From NCBI GenBank assembly GCA_000783305.1, contig JROE01000013.1:62001-126000 (forward strand): a stretch of DNA of 64,000 nt, given 5' to 3'. Position 1 is the stretch's first letter. Every line of letters begins with the position of its first letter. The DNA is from Sphingobacteriaceae bacterium DW12. GTDB taxonomy: Bacteria; Bacteroidota; Bacteroidia; Sphingobacteriales; Sphingobacteriaceae. The translations under genes and the position numbers were made by a program. A model generated the notes under the pieces. The model was given only the letters and a program-made list of their open reading frames with translations. It made no database searches and was not told the DNA's origin. This document shows positions 10,201 to 18,434 of the stretch, in pieces.

Positions 10201-10615
10201 TGATTTTATCATAGGCTGTAGTGTTCTTTCTCTTTTTGATGTCTGTATATCCCGTGACGATAACTTCTTCCAAAGACTGGTTGTCAACCTTCAGATAAAT
10301 AGTTTTCTCTCCTTCAGATACTTTGACAGGTTGGCTCTCATAGCCAACATAAGAAATCGTAAAATAAGCTGCATTTTTAGGCACTTTTAATTCGAAAGTT
10401 CCTTTACTATCGGTCAAGGTACCCAAGGCAGATTGCTGAATCTGTCCGGGTATACCTGTATCTTCTGTGACAGCAGAGCTGCCAACAAAAACAGTAGCTC
10501 CGACAATTGGTTGGTGCGATGTGGCATCCAACACTCGGCCATTGACCGTGATTAATTCCTGTCCGTAAACTAATTGCGTACAAGAAAAAATGATGAATAA
10601 CAGTACTCTGTTCAT
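7280..10615 (-). CDS. SusC/RagA-like TonB-dependent outer-membrane transporter
   Basis: 1111 aa. After a signal peptide ('...CTQLVYGQ') comes a carboxypeptidase-regulatory-like domain ('VNGRVLDATSHQPIVGATVF'), then a TonB-box-like 'EEVIVTGYTDIKKRK'. A SusC-type plug follows ('LLEGKVAGLQLSN', 'IRIRGTVSMNG', 'VLKDAAATSIYGARAANGV'), then a long 22-strand-type barrel ending in aromatic Phe. It imports large ligands across the outer membrane using TonB energy. It lies 13 bp after the metzincin gene and 66 bp before the SusD-like start, in one operon. Confidence 0.95.
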   Translation of the reverse strand: MNRVLLFIIFSCTQLVYGQELITVNGRVLDATSHQPIVGATVFVGSSAVTEDTGIPGQIQQSALGTLTDSKGTFELKVPKNAAYFTISYVGYESQPVKVSEGEKTIYLKVDNQSLEEVIVTGYTDIKKRKNTTAYDKIKLDDIKQVGVSSIDQLLEGKVAGLQLSNLNGGPNSAPQIRIRGTVSMNGTQDPLWVIDGLPIEGAVMPNTFDKDNLNNLTNLPIAGINPDDIADITVLKDAAATSIYGARAANGVIVITTKRGKRGPAQVQISANTFVTQRPDYSKLNLMNSAEKIDFELALASRSDLDYRLGNGAISRLLTASNEWDVYRNGGLSALSNATQQSINNLRGQSTDWGRELFRNALNQQYTASVSGGNESHTYYISGGYYDEKATTKGVDMRRYSLTFSNDFQINSKLKGGLSLLGSATDRHNLIQDRDGFSNPSRYARNANPYMNVRDAAGNYVYDPDIEGFEQTRYVDFNVVEERENTSYSLANKSLKAIANLQYQIIPSLAIRTELGLQLEEIGTEKFGDKDSYYTRKFREGTRYYDSSSKQYKYFLPDGGIIENSKNSGFQYNWKSFVQYTKSFGGRHELEAMAGTELRRSDNTIIETKGFGYDPVTLTNQSIIFPNSSYQKLALYRQYAKRIGATSYASFYANASYTLDRKYNFSGSIRYDGSNMFGVDPKYRFLPIWSLSGSWNASEEEFVRDIEWISNLKIRGSYGIQGNIDRNTYPFIIGEYGNTTLLPGNNEPTINVGAPANDKLRWEKTKSWNAGIDFSLWKNRLSFTVDYYNRTSTDLIGNNNLPQENGFEQVLRNWSSVRNDGVELTISSRNIVKEHFTWSTDFNIAHNRNKLLKVIANPNAYMPDGRAGYGINSLFVLETAGLDADGVPQFRGDNAEVIKFEDFYEVYDPYADFMPGYFLATNLTHESYRNKYKYKGSLDPKFVGGLTNRFKYRNFDLAVSAIFNIDKWVKREPLYNPAKVDRGINYSKEIFQALEGGGLPSIGSTSMDLNDRWMAYSWMMDGDPAGSFRNLDIWAKEMSYFRISSIRLGYTLPKSISNKLRSSNLRVSVEGRNLLVFGTDYTGYFDPETYGNNYAQPISKSIAFGLSATF

Positions 10616-10628
10616 TTGTGGGTTTAAG

Positions 10629-13244
10629 TTAATCTTTGATATTTAGCGATCCATCTATACGAGAGATCAGGTCTTGATAATGTGCTTTATTAATATAATC
10701 GCCCGAGTCCTTGGCCTTGAACAATAACTTGCGAATCTGGAATAATTCAGACCTCTTGCTTGTCAACATCTCGGAGGTACGACTCATCCCAGATACGTGT
10801 ACATTCCGCAATTCTTTAGCCGTATCATGCGCAATACCATGCACTGCGCAGATTTCGGGTCTAGCTTCTTTCAGAAACAAATCGACCAGTTCAAGTTTTT
10901 TACCTTGCAATTTTTCCATATTCTTATTGGTAGAAACCAATAAGACATCAATATAGTTTTGTTGTAGCATGCGGGTTTCCGCATCCAACTGTTGCCCTTT
11001 GAGGGATTTCGCAAAAATATCTTTACGAATATCTGTCAAGAACTCTTCGACGCTCCAGGCTGCTTCCCTCCCAAACAAAAGCTCCATTTCAGTCATCCGT
11101 AACAAGCGTTCATCTTTGACCAAATTGTAAAGAAGGCTATATTGGAACTCGCGTTTCAAATTGTACGGAGCGTATTCAAATGGTCCCATTGGGCTATCTT
11201 TCAAGGGAAATGTTTTAGTCATTAAATCCATTCTGAACAACCATTCAGGTAAATAATACACTTGATCCTTAATATAGGTAAGCGCATCTTTTTGCATTTG
11301 GCGAGCCACAGGAGCATACGCACTCTTACCATCTCCCCATACTGGATTTTCCAAGTATATTCCGCCGATATTATTGACTACGTGGTCCGCATAGGCATAC
11401 CATTGACCGATAACAGCCATATACAACTTGCCTGCGCGGTAATAGTCTTCACCGCTTTTAGTTGTCCACTCAATAATGTGCGGCATCGTTCTTTTCAAAT
11501 TACGTAAACCGTATTGTCCAGCTAACATCGCATTATTACCCAAGTCTTCGGATTGAGATCTAGGATCCACTATATTTTTACCATCTTGCTGCTCTCCATA
11601 CCAGTAGTGTGGATCGTGTTGATGATTCTCAATTTCTTTTCGAAGTTCAGGTAGTTCATCCCAAGGTGTCTTACTTTCATTCCATCGATATGCCCACGCT
11701 ATAGCATATTTGTCATATAGACCAATTACGGGTGTGATTGCAGACACATGATCCTCCGGCTGCGCAACGTAATTAAATCGGGCATAATCCATGATTGACG
11801 TAGCTGTTCCGCCCATATTTTTTGTAAACCCCGGTGAACGTAGTGAGTCCACAGGAAAACTGAAGGACGAGCCCATATTATGTTTAAGACCTAAGGTATG
11901 TCCTATTTCATGAGAGGATACAAATCGAATAGCGTGTGCCATTTTCTCGTCCGAAAATGAGTTCCCCCTAGCAGCGGTATCAATGATTCCCGTCTGCACC
12001 CGCATCCAACTGTTTAAAATGGTCATCACATTATGCCACCAAATTACATCAGATTCTAGAATCTCGCCAGTTCTAGGATCTACAACTGATGGCCCCATTG
12101 CGTTGGCTTGAGGAGATGCTGCATAGGTAATGGTCGAGGTATTAGCATCATCAACGTCAAAATCCATATCTTTAGGTACTTCTTTTGCTATAATTGCATC
12201 TTTAAACCCCGCTTGCTCAAAGGCCTGTTGCCAATCATAAACACCAGCAATAATCTCTTTTCTCCATTGTTGAGGGGTTGCTGGGTCTATGTAAAATACA
12301 ATAGGTTTCTTAGGCACGACCAATTCACCCGCCAAGTAACGCGCTCTATCCTCATCTCTTGGTTCCAACTTCCACCGTGTTACCAATTCCCGCTTTTCCA
12401 TCTCTTGCTGCGCATCCGAAAAATACCAGCGGGGTGTTGTGAAGTACCCAATACGTGGATCTGCAAATCGGGGCTTCATTTTATCGTCAGGTAATTCATA
12501 GATATTACTGGTGATGGTCAAGCTGATCGGAATAGACTCATTACCTTCCGTGACTCGTGTACTTAGGATAGACCTCACGACGATATTATTCTCAAAAGAT
12601 TTAACCTGTTCAATATTGGAAAGAGCGCTTTTGGCCGATGTACCCAACCCTATATTTGTAAACACATCATTAAAGCTCTTTTCTGTACCATCAAAGACCT
12701 TGTTTATCTTAATCAATACAGCTGTCGAGTCCTTACTGTAGCTCTCTATCTTAAAGGATTCAATAAAAGATTGAGTAAAGTTATCCTCTACCGAGCGCGC
12801 GATGGCATCTTGATTCGGCACTTCCACTTGCGGCTTTACTTCCCCCACCCATACTTCATTCCTTGTTTTTTTTACAGAAAAACGAAGTACTTTGTTTTCA
12901 AAGTTCATTCCTTTGTTCAACCCTGCTTCATTTAGCGCAAGTGGCACAGCAGAAATCTTATTGATTAACAAAAAGTCCTTATCCATTTTGGACAATGGAA
13001 TCTCAAAAAAGAAATCCTTGCCTTTCGCTATAACATTAAATACACCACTATCCAATTTGGCTCCTTTGACAATTTTTTCGTAGGCAACCGTACTATCTTT
13101 AGCAGTCGTATCACTTATTGGCACGGTTTTAGTTTCCTTCCGAAGACCGAGTGTGCTCATCAACTGACAAGAGCCAAGTAACGTGGTTGAACATAAGCAA
13201 AGGATTGCAAGTCGTGAAGTACTTTTAAAATTAATGTTGTTCAT
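10629..13244 (-). CDS. Zinc-dependent metzincin-like lipoprotein (DUF5117/DUF4953 type)
   Basis: 871 aa, a typical length for Bacteroidota proteins with DUF5118-DUF5117-DUF4953 architecture. It has a lipoprotein signal ('CLCSTTLLGSCQLM'), so it is membrane anchored and probably surface exposed. The metzincin zinc motif HExxHxxGxxH is intact as 'HEIGHTLGLKH' (H445, E446, H449, H455), so the enzyme is predicted active. It is the first gene of the operon with the SusC- and SusD-like genes. The arrangement suggests that it cleaves protein or peptide outside the cell and the SusCD pair imports the products (inference). The true substrate is unknown. Confidence 0.9.
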   Translation of the reverse strand: MNNINFKSTSRLAILCLCSTTLLGSCQLMSTLGLRKETKTVPISDTTAKDSTVAYEKIVKGAKLDSGVFNVIAKGKDFFFEIPLSKMDKDFLLINKISAVPLALNEAGLNKGMNFENKVLRFSVKKTRNEVWVGEVKPQVEVPNQDAIARSVEDNFTQSFIESFKIESYSKDSTAVLIKINKVFDGTEKSFNDVFTNIGLGTSAKSALSNIEQVKSFENNIVVRSILSTRVTEGNESIPISLTITSNIYELPDDKMKPRFADPRIGYFTTPRWYFSDAQQEMEKRELVTRWKLEPRDEDRARYLAGELVVPKKPIVFYIDPATPQQWRKEIIAGVYDWQQAFEQAGFKDAIIAKEVPKDMDFDVDDANTSTITYAASPQANAMGPSVVDPRTGEILESDVIWWHNVMTILNSWMRVQTGIIDTAARGNSFSDEKMAHAIRFVSSHEIGHTLGLKHNMGSSFSFPVDSLRSPGFTKNMGGTATSIMDYARFNYVAQPEDHVSAITPVIGLYDKYAIAWAYRWNESKTPWDELPELRKEIENHQHDPHYWYGEQQDGKNIVDPRSQSEDLGNNAMLAGQYGLRNLKRTMPHIIEWTTKSGEDYYRAGKLYMAVIGQWYAYADHVVNNIGGIYLENPVWGDGKSAYAPVARQMQKDALTYIKDQVYYLPEWLFRMDLMTKTFPLKDSPMGPFEYAPYNLKREFQYSLLYNLVKDERLLRMTEMELLFGREAAWSVEEFLTDIRKDIFAKSLKGQQLDAETRMLQQNYIDVLLVSTNKNMEKLQGKKLELVDLFLKEARPEICAVHGIAHDTAKELRNVHVSGMSRTSEMLTSKRSELFQIRKLLFKAKDSGDYINKAHYQDLISRIDGSLNIKD

Positions 13245-13581
13245 CTGGGTATTTCTGCTTTATTTGTTTCAGATGCAGCCTCGTTCCAATAATCTGAGCG
13301 TATTGATAGACGTGGAATGATGCAAGGTTGATCTGTTTCTAAAATTGTCTACTCTGAAGACGCTGAACTCCTGCCTCTTGTAGACAGATATCACGATTAA
13401 TATATCCGTTTCGCTCTGCGATGGACCAAAAAACCATGTACGTATTAGTACTTTTAAGTAGGGCCAAAAAATTTGAGTGGTGAAGATGCCAAGAAATACA
13501 GAGAATAGGAAGCCCTTATCCGTGAATACGCTTCAAATCGGAGTGAACCTTCGAAAAAAAGAGATGAAGCATCTCCCCTAT
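13245..13581. other. Intergenic region between the kinase gene and the metzincin operon
   Basis: 337 bp without a gene. On the minus strand it carries the kinase terminator (13554-13575) and then the presumed promoter region of the metzincin-SusCD operon. I found no clear TAnnTTTG here. An inverted repeat TGTCTAC/GTAGACA (13346-13352 and 13380-13386, 27-nt spacer) is the most regular element and could be an operator. Confidence 0.4.
13554..13575 (-). terminator. Intrinsic terminator after the histidine kinase gene
   Basis: On the minus strand a short stem GAGATG/CATCTC with a 3-nt loop (13575-13561) is followed by seven T residues. It sits 6 bp after the kinase stop codon. Confidence 0.65.
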
Positions 13582-15054
13582 TTATAAGATAGGAAGATAA
13601 ACTTTAAAAGCATGTCCGCTTTGAATAACCTCAAATCCCTCAACACCATGATACTTATAGACATTTTTCAAATATGGGATACCATAGCCATTTGACTCGT
13701 CCGCAGACCGTCTTAGATTCAAAGTGTTGACCACCACAATTCTCCCATCCTCAACTTCAATTTTGATTGACAATGGATGGGTTGTCGAAATTTCATTATG
13801 CTTAATAGCGTTTTCGATAAGCATCTGTAAACCCAATTTGGGTATCTTTCCGGCATAGATATCCTGCCCTACCTGCACATCCAGGGGTTGGAGCCCCTCT
13901 CCAAATCGAATCTTCTGAAGAAAGAAATATTCCTCCGCCAAGGCAAGCTCAGTGGCTATAGGAGATAGTTCGCCATCATCCTGTGTTAAAAATCGCCTAT
14001 AGACTTTCGACAATTTAGATACAAATGTCTGCGCCAATTCACTATCCTTTTTAATAAGCTGTTGCAGGCTGCCCAGCGTGTTAAAAAGAAAATGTGGGTC
14101 CATCTTTACACGCAAGCGCTCCAGTTTAAACACGGCTTCCTCCTTTTGATGGTGTAACCCCTCCATCTCCAACCTAAAGATTTTTTGCCTTTCCCGATAC
14201 AGGATATAGGACAATAGCAGGACCACTCCCAACATAGTAAGTCCTAAAAATAGACTAAGGTGACCGATTCCCTCTATATCTTCATCCGTCAATAAAAAGA
14301 GAACAGATATAAAGGCCTCAGTAGGTCCCAATATCCCTTCCATTTTATATTTTTGCACAAGCACCTTCAAATTTATATAGTCGGACATCAATACCGTATC
14401 CTGCTTCTCCTTGACCATCGAGATTTTTTTCACATCTCGCTGTCCCACTTTTTTGATATCAGGATGAATAAGACACCAACCATTTGCATCATAAAGTTCG
14501 AAATAAGCCCGCACACTCAATTTGGAATTCATGAAGTACTCATTGAGCTTCAAAAGGTCTATGTAGACTCTGAGGTTCTTGTCTTTCAAAGCATACCCCC
14601 TACTCACGTACAAGCTCTGCCCGGTTTTCACTAGGATAACCGAATCAGGCATAGAAGGTGACCCCTGCAAGATTTCGGAGGGTAACAGATTCGCAAGATC
14701 GGTATTCTTTGCACTCCAACTGTGATGAAGTTTTCTCCCTTCTGGTGACCAAACTTGATAAGCCATTATAAAATCCCCTTTTCTTCCGCGACCGATCAAA
14801 TGGTCAATCGCATCGTAATCACCTGTATTGGCCAATTCTTGAATCAAAAACACATTTTGATCCAGAATATCAAATTCTTTCTGGATCAACAGGGCTTTCT
14901 CGGCACTCAGCTCTTGTAACATCCTCACATTGAGCGACTGTGACCGATTATTAATTACACGTAATAGCATTAAAGCTGTAAGCAGAAAAATAAACGTCCC
15001 CACAGTAATAATGAGGATACTACGCCGAGTCCATATTTTTCTAGCAGATATCAT
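13582..15054 (-). CDS. LytS-type (His_kinase/HATPase) membrane sensor histidine kinase
   Basis: 490 aa from the ATG at 15052-15054. The upstream TTG at 15066 overlaps the promoter element and is rejected. One transmembrane helix lies near residues 13-32 and a second near 264-288. Between them is an extracytoplasmic sensor of about 230 aa, Cache-like in feel ('ANGWCLIHPDIKKVGQRD'). The cytoplasmic part has the His_kinase motif 'VKMDPHFLFNTLGSLQQL' (His321) and an ATPase N-box 'MLIENAIKHNE'. This type pairs with LytTR regulators, and one lies at 5083-5808. A TAATTTTG element (15064-15071) ends 9 nt before the start codon. Confidence 0.92.
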   Translation of the reverse strand: MISARKIWTRRSILIITVGTFIFLLTALMLLRVINNRSQSLNVRMLQELSAEKALLIQKEFDILDQNVFLIQELANTGDYDAIDHLIGRGRKGDFIMAYQVWSPEGRKLHHSWSAKNTDLANLLPSEILQGSPSMPDSVILVKTGQSLYVSRGYALKDKNLRVYIDLLKLNEYFMNSKLSVRAYFELYDANGWCLIHPDIKKVGQRDVKKISMVKEKQDTVLMSDYINLKVLVQKYKMEGILGPTEAFISVLFLLTDEDIEGIGHLSLFLGLTMLGVVLLLSYILYRERQKIFRLEMEGLHHQKEEAVFKLERLRVKMDPHFLFNTLGSLQQLIKKDSELAQTFVSKLSKVYRRFLTQDDGELSPIATELALAEEYFFLQKIRFGEGLQPLDVQVGQDIYAGKIPKLGLQMLIENAIKHNEISTTHPLSIKIEVEDGRIVVVNTLNLRRSADESNGYGIPYLKNVYKYHGVEGFEVIQSGHAFKVYLPIL

Positions 15055-15063
15055 ATTAAAAGA

Positions 15064-15071
15064 CAAAATTA
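15064..15071 (-). promoter_or_regulatory. -7 promoter element of the histidine kinase gene
   Basis: TAATTTTG on the minus strand matches TAnnTTTG, the known Bacteroidota -7 element. No matching TTG is seen at the usual distance. It ends 9 nt before the kinase ATG. Confidence 0.5.
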
Positions 15072-15159
15072 CGTAAAACGGATTTTAGGAGAACCTATAT
15101 TTAAGATGAGCGAAAGAAGAAGTAAAAATCGGGGTGACAACAATACTGTATCGTGGACA

Positions 15160-15195
15160 GCATGTTTAAGGGAGCATTTTGCCCCTTAAACATGC
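15160..15195. repeat. 13-bp perfect inverted repeat upstream of the kinase and downstream of sufE
   Basis: Arms GCATGTTTAAGGG (15160-15172) and CCCTTAAACATGC (15183-15195) are perfectly complementary around a 10-nt loop. It lies just beyond the sufE stop (15202). It probably acts as a transcript end or stabilising stem for sufS-sufE, although the minus-strand side has no U-tract. Confidence 0.6.
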
Positions 15196-15201
15196 ATTAT
15201 T

Positions 15202-15621
15202 TTATTTCTTAGCGTGAAGCGCTATTGCGTAAAGTTTCATCTGTTTCACCATGGAGAGTAAGCCGTTGGCCCTTGTCGGTGAAAGGTGTTCTTTTAATCC
15301 AATCTGATCAATGAAGTATAAATCGGCCTTAGCGATTTCCTCAGGAGTATGCCCTGATAAAACCTTGACCATTAAGCTAACCAGCCCTTTAGTGATAACA
15401 GCATCGCTATCGGCCTTGAACATCAATTTATCATCCTCCATTTCGGGATGAAGCCACACTTTAGATTGACAACCTTTAATAATATAACTATCGACCTTAA
15501 ATTGTTCATCGATCAATGGTAATTCTTTACCTAATTGAATGATGTATTCGTACTTCTGCATCCAGTCATCAAAGAAGGAAAAATCCTCGATGAGCTCATC
15601 TTGTATTTCGTTTATCGTCAT
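15202..15621 (-). CDS. sufE: SufE family sulfur-acceptor protein
   Basis: 139 aa, the normal SufE size. SufE takes persulfide sulfur from SufS and passes it to the SufBCD iron-sulfur scaffold in the cytoplasm. The acceptor Cys51 lies in 'YIIKGCQSKVWL', and 'FFDDWMQKYEYIIQLG' is the typical N-terminus. It begins 11 bp after the sufS stop, so the two form an operon. The rest of the suf genes are outside the window. Confidence 0.93.
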   Translation of the reverse strand: MTINEIQDELIEDFSFFDDWMQKYEYIIQLGKELPLIDEQFKVDSYIIKGCQSKVWLHPEMEDDKLMFKADSDAVITKGLVSLMVKVLSGHTPEEIAKADLYFIDQIGLKEHLSPTRANGLLSMVKQMKLYAIALHAKK

Positions 15622-15632
15622 AATTCTATTTA

Positions 15633-16856
15633 TTACACCAACATAGCCACTGCACGTTCTACCCCCATCGCTAATTTGTCGATCTCTTCTTTGGTATTAT
15701 AGCACGCAAAAGAAGCGCGTACAGTGCCCGGTATGCCGAACTGCTCCATCACTGGTTGAGCACAATGGTGCCCTGTACGCACAGCAATTCCCAATTTATC
15801 CAATATTACCCCAATGTCATAAGGATGGACTCCTTCCACTACGAAAGATAATACCGACGATTTGCGAGCTGCTGTACCAATAATTCTTAGTCCAGGGATT
15901 TGGATCATCTTTTCTGTTGCATAGGCCAACAATTCCTCTTCATGTGCAGCAATATTCTCCAGTCCTAAGGATTGAATATAATCAATTGCATCAGCTAAGC
16001 ATATACCTGCTTCGATATTGGGTGTACCTGCTTCGAATTTGAAAGGAAGCTCATTATACGTCGTTTTTGCAAAAGTTACCTCCTTTATCATATCTCCACC
16101 ACCTTGGTAGGGCGGGATTGCATTTAGCAACGCTTCTTTTCCATACAACACTCCTACTCCTGTAGGGCCGTACATCTTATGCCCAGAAAAGGTAAAAAAG
16201 TCAGCATCCAATTCTTGAACATCGACAGCCATATGTTGGACAGCCTGTGCTCCATCAACTAAGACAGGTATCTGATATCGATGCGCAATCTCAATCATCT
16301 CCTTAACGGGATTCACCGTCCCTAATGCATTGGAAACGTAGGTAATTGATACAATTTTCGTTCGATCATTCAACAAGTTCTCGTATTCTTCTAGTATCAA
16401 TTCACCTTTTTTATTCATAGGAATGACTTTCAATTTAGCACCTACTTCATCACACAACATCTGCCAAGGCACTATGTTGGAATGATGTTCCATTGCCGAA
16501 ATAAGAATTTCATCATCTTTACGAATATGTGCTTTACCAAAACAGGTCGCAATAATATTAATTGCATGAGTAGTCCCAGTTGTGATAATGATTTCATGTT
16601 CGTGCGCCGCATTGATAAACTGCTTAACTTTACGACGCGTTACTTCAAAAGCATCAGTGGAAATCTGACTTAAATAATGTACTCCACGGTGCACGTTGCT
16701 ATTCATATCGGTATAATACTTGACGATAGCATCAATCACCTGCTTCGGTTTTTGTGTAGTGGCACCATTATCGAGATATACTAGGGGTTTACCATTTACT
16801 TCCCGAGACAAAATCGGGAAATCAGCTCTGATTTTAGTGATATCTAAGTTTTTCAA
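15633..16856 (-). CDS. sufS: Cysteine desulfurase SufS
   Basis: 407 aa from a TTG start at 16854-16856. It is a PLP enzyme that releases sulfur from cysteine as an enzyme persulfide for iron-sulfur cluster assembly. Landmarks are 'YLDNGATTQKPKQV', the PLP-lysine block 'FTFSGHKMYGPTGVG', and the active-site Cys in 'VRTGHHCAQP'. No ATG is available at the expected N-terminus ('KNLDITKIRADFP'). A longer TTG start at 16880 would fall inside the promoter element TAACTTTG (16878-16885), which supports the shorter start. It is followed by sufE in the same operon. Confidence 0.93.
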   Translation of the reverse strand: MKNLDITKIRADFPILSREVNGKPLVYLDNGATTQKPKQVIDAIVKYYTDMNSNVHRGVHYLSQISTDAFEVTRRKVKQFINAAHEHEIIITTGTTHAINIIATCFGKAHIRKDDEILISAMEHHSNIVPWQMLCDEVGAKLKVIPMNKKGELILEEYENLLNDRTKIVSITYVSNALGTVNPVKEMIEIAHRYQIPVLVDGAQAVQHMAVDVQELDADFFTFSGHKMYGPTGVGVLYGKEALLNAIPPYQGGGDMIKEVTFAKTTYNELPFKFEAGTPNIEAGICLADAIDYIQSLGLENIAAHEEELLAYATEKMIQIPGLRIIGTAARKSSVLSFVVEGVHPYDIGVILDKLGIAVRTGHHCAQPVMEQFGIPGTVRASFACYNTKEEIDKLAMGVERAVAMLV

Positions 16857-16877
16857 AATGTATCTTATTAAAGTAGA

Positions 16878-16885
16878 CAAAGTTA
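16878..16885 (-). promoter_or_regulatory. -7 promoter element of sufS
   Basis: TAACTTTG on the minus strand fits TAnnTTTG. A TTG lies 23 nt upstream, slightly longer than the usual 19-21. It ends 21 nt before the TTG start chosen for sufS. Confidence 0.55.
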
Positions 16886-17217
16886 ATAGTATTAAATCAG
16901 AAATAAGTCAATTGACTGTATTCTTTTAAACCCAATCTCTCATTTTACTCCCCTACCTTCTAGAACTCCGTTCACGTTTTCACCACCAATCGCTCAAATA
17001 GTCATTTCTACAATACACTCACACGTTCGGTTTCATATGTAGAATAATGTCCGATTTGATTGTCACCTATCTCCCATCTTTCCTCCTGCTTTGCTGGCTG
17101 CAGCACCATTTCACTCCCCTTACCCTCACCACATTATCCATTGCATCTCTGTAATCGAAACACATTTTTACGCTGGAAATTATCGAAGTATTAAAAAATT
17201 ATTAGGCATTATTTAAT

Positions 17218-17225
17218 TATCTTTG
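17218..17225 (+). promoter_or_regulatory. -7 promoter element of the acyl-ACP desaturase gene
   Basis: TATCTTTG fits TAnnTTTG and ends 7 nt before the ATG at 17233, implying a leaderless or nearly leaderless mRNA. Confidence 0.55.
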
Positions 17226-17232
17226 TGTTGTT

Positions 17233-18228
17233 ATGCAAGAGTTAAACCAACAAATCCCCGAAGGATCCCGTAAGGAGGTCATGAAATACTTGGAGCCTTT
17301 CATGCTTAATGAAATGAGCGAATATCTGAAACCTGTTGAGGATATGTGGCAGCCGGCTGATTTCCTTCCAGATTCGTCACGGGATACATTCTTTGAAGAA
17401 GTGAGGGACTTACAGGAGAGCGCAAAAGAGTTGTCTTACGATCTCATGGCCGTATTGATAGGTGATACACTCACTGAAGAGGCGCTCCCCACTTACGAGT
17501 CTTGGCTTACTATGGTGGAAGATGTTGAAAAAAACGAACAAGGAGGTTGGATGAAGTGGGTCCGTGCATGGACTGCAGAAGAAAATCGCCATGGCGACCT
17601 CTTAAATAAATACCTTTACTTGACGGGACGTGTCAATATGCGCGAATTTGAACGGTCTGCCCAATATTTGATTAAAGATGGATTTGATATTGGTACAGGC
17701 AGTGATCCTTATCGTAATTTTATATACACTTCCTTCCAAGAGATTGCGACCAACGTGTCCCATCGTCGTGTGGCGGGACTGGCCAAAAAACATGGAGACA
17801 AGCTTTTAGCCAAAATGTGTGGGGTTATCGCCGCTGACGAAGCTCGGCATGCCAAAGCTTATATGTCATTCATTTCTAAAGCATTGACAGTTGATGCCAG
17901 CGAAGTAGTGTTGGCTTTTGAAGATATGATGCGCAAAAAAATTGTCATGCCCGCACAGTTTTTAAGAGAGACAGGGGAGCCACAAGGTCAAGCATTTTCG
18001 CATTTCTCCGATGCCGCACAACGATTGGAAGTGTATACCGCAGTAGATTATGTAGACATTCTCAAAGAGTTAAATACAGACTGGAACTTGGACAAATTAA
18101 CAGGATTGAATGAAAAAGCCGAAAAAGCAAGGGATTATTTACTCAAACTTCCCGATCGCCTTTTAAGACTTGCCGACCGTATGCAGACGCCCATAAAAGA
18201 GTACAAGTTCAAATGGATTTATGGATAA
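17233..18228 (+). CDS. Acyl-ACP (stearoyl-ACP-type) desaturase
   Basis: 331 aa. It is a soluble di-iron enzyme introducing a double bond into acyl-ACP for membrane lipid unsaturation. The two ferritin-like iron-binding motifs are visible: 'EENRHGD' (about residue 117) and 'DEARHAK' (about residue 204). The overall length and the 'WMKWVRAWTAEENRHGD' block match the plant/bacterial acyl-ACP desaturase family. It is monocistronic, with its own promoter element 7 nt upstream and a terminator behind it. Confidence 0.9.
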   Translation: MQELNQQIPEGSRKEVMKYLEPFMLNEMSEYLKPVEDMWQPADFLPDSSRDTFFEEVRDLQESAKELSYDLMAVLIGDTLTEEALPTYESWLTMVEDVEKNEQGGWMKWVRAWTAEENRHGDLLNKYLYLTGRVNMREFERSAQYLIKDGFDIGTGSDPYRNFIYTSFQEIATNVSHRRVAGLAKKHGDKLLAKMCGVIAADEARHAKAYMSFISKALTVDASEVVLAFEDMMRKKIVMPAQFLRETGEPQGQAFSHFSDAAQRLEVYTAVDYVDILKELNTDWNLDKLTGLNEKAEKARDYLLKLPDRLLRLADRMQTPIKEYKFKWIYG

Positions 18229-18289
18229 AGCTGAGATCGCATTAGAGGGAGGGTGTCATAACCGTTTTTTTTATAACGGAATATATTGA

Positions 18290-18317
18290 AGCGTCGGATA
18301 ATCTGACGCTTTTTTTA
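18290..18317 (+). terminator. Intrinsic terminator after the desaturase gene
   Basis: Stem AGCGTCGG/CTGACGCT (one G:U) with loop ATAAT, then seven T residues at 18311-18317. A weaker CCGTT/AACGG hairpin with a T-rich loop precedes it near 18262-18280. Confidence 0.85.
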
Positions 18318-18434
18318 TATAATTGCTATATACAAATGATTAGGTCTCTCTGCCCTTTATTAACTGTTGAGTACATAAATAGTTCGCCTCTATTTCTACA
18401 TGGAGAAATCAGGTTCAAATCAAGTAATTGAAAA

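Larger units (their letters stand above)
16857..17232. other. Divergent intergenic region sufS / acyl-ACP desaturase
   Basis: 376 bp, non-coding. At the left edge is the sufS promoter element and at the right edge the desaturase promoter element. The middle (about 16930-17160) is pyrimidine-rich on the plus strand (many CTCCC and CATTTC runs). I see no open frame, strong hairpin or promoter there. Confidence 0.45.
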
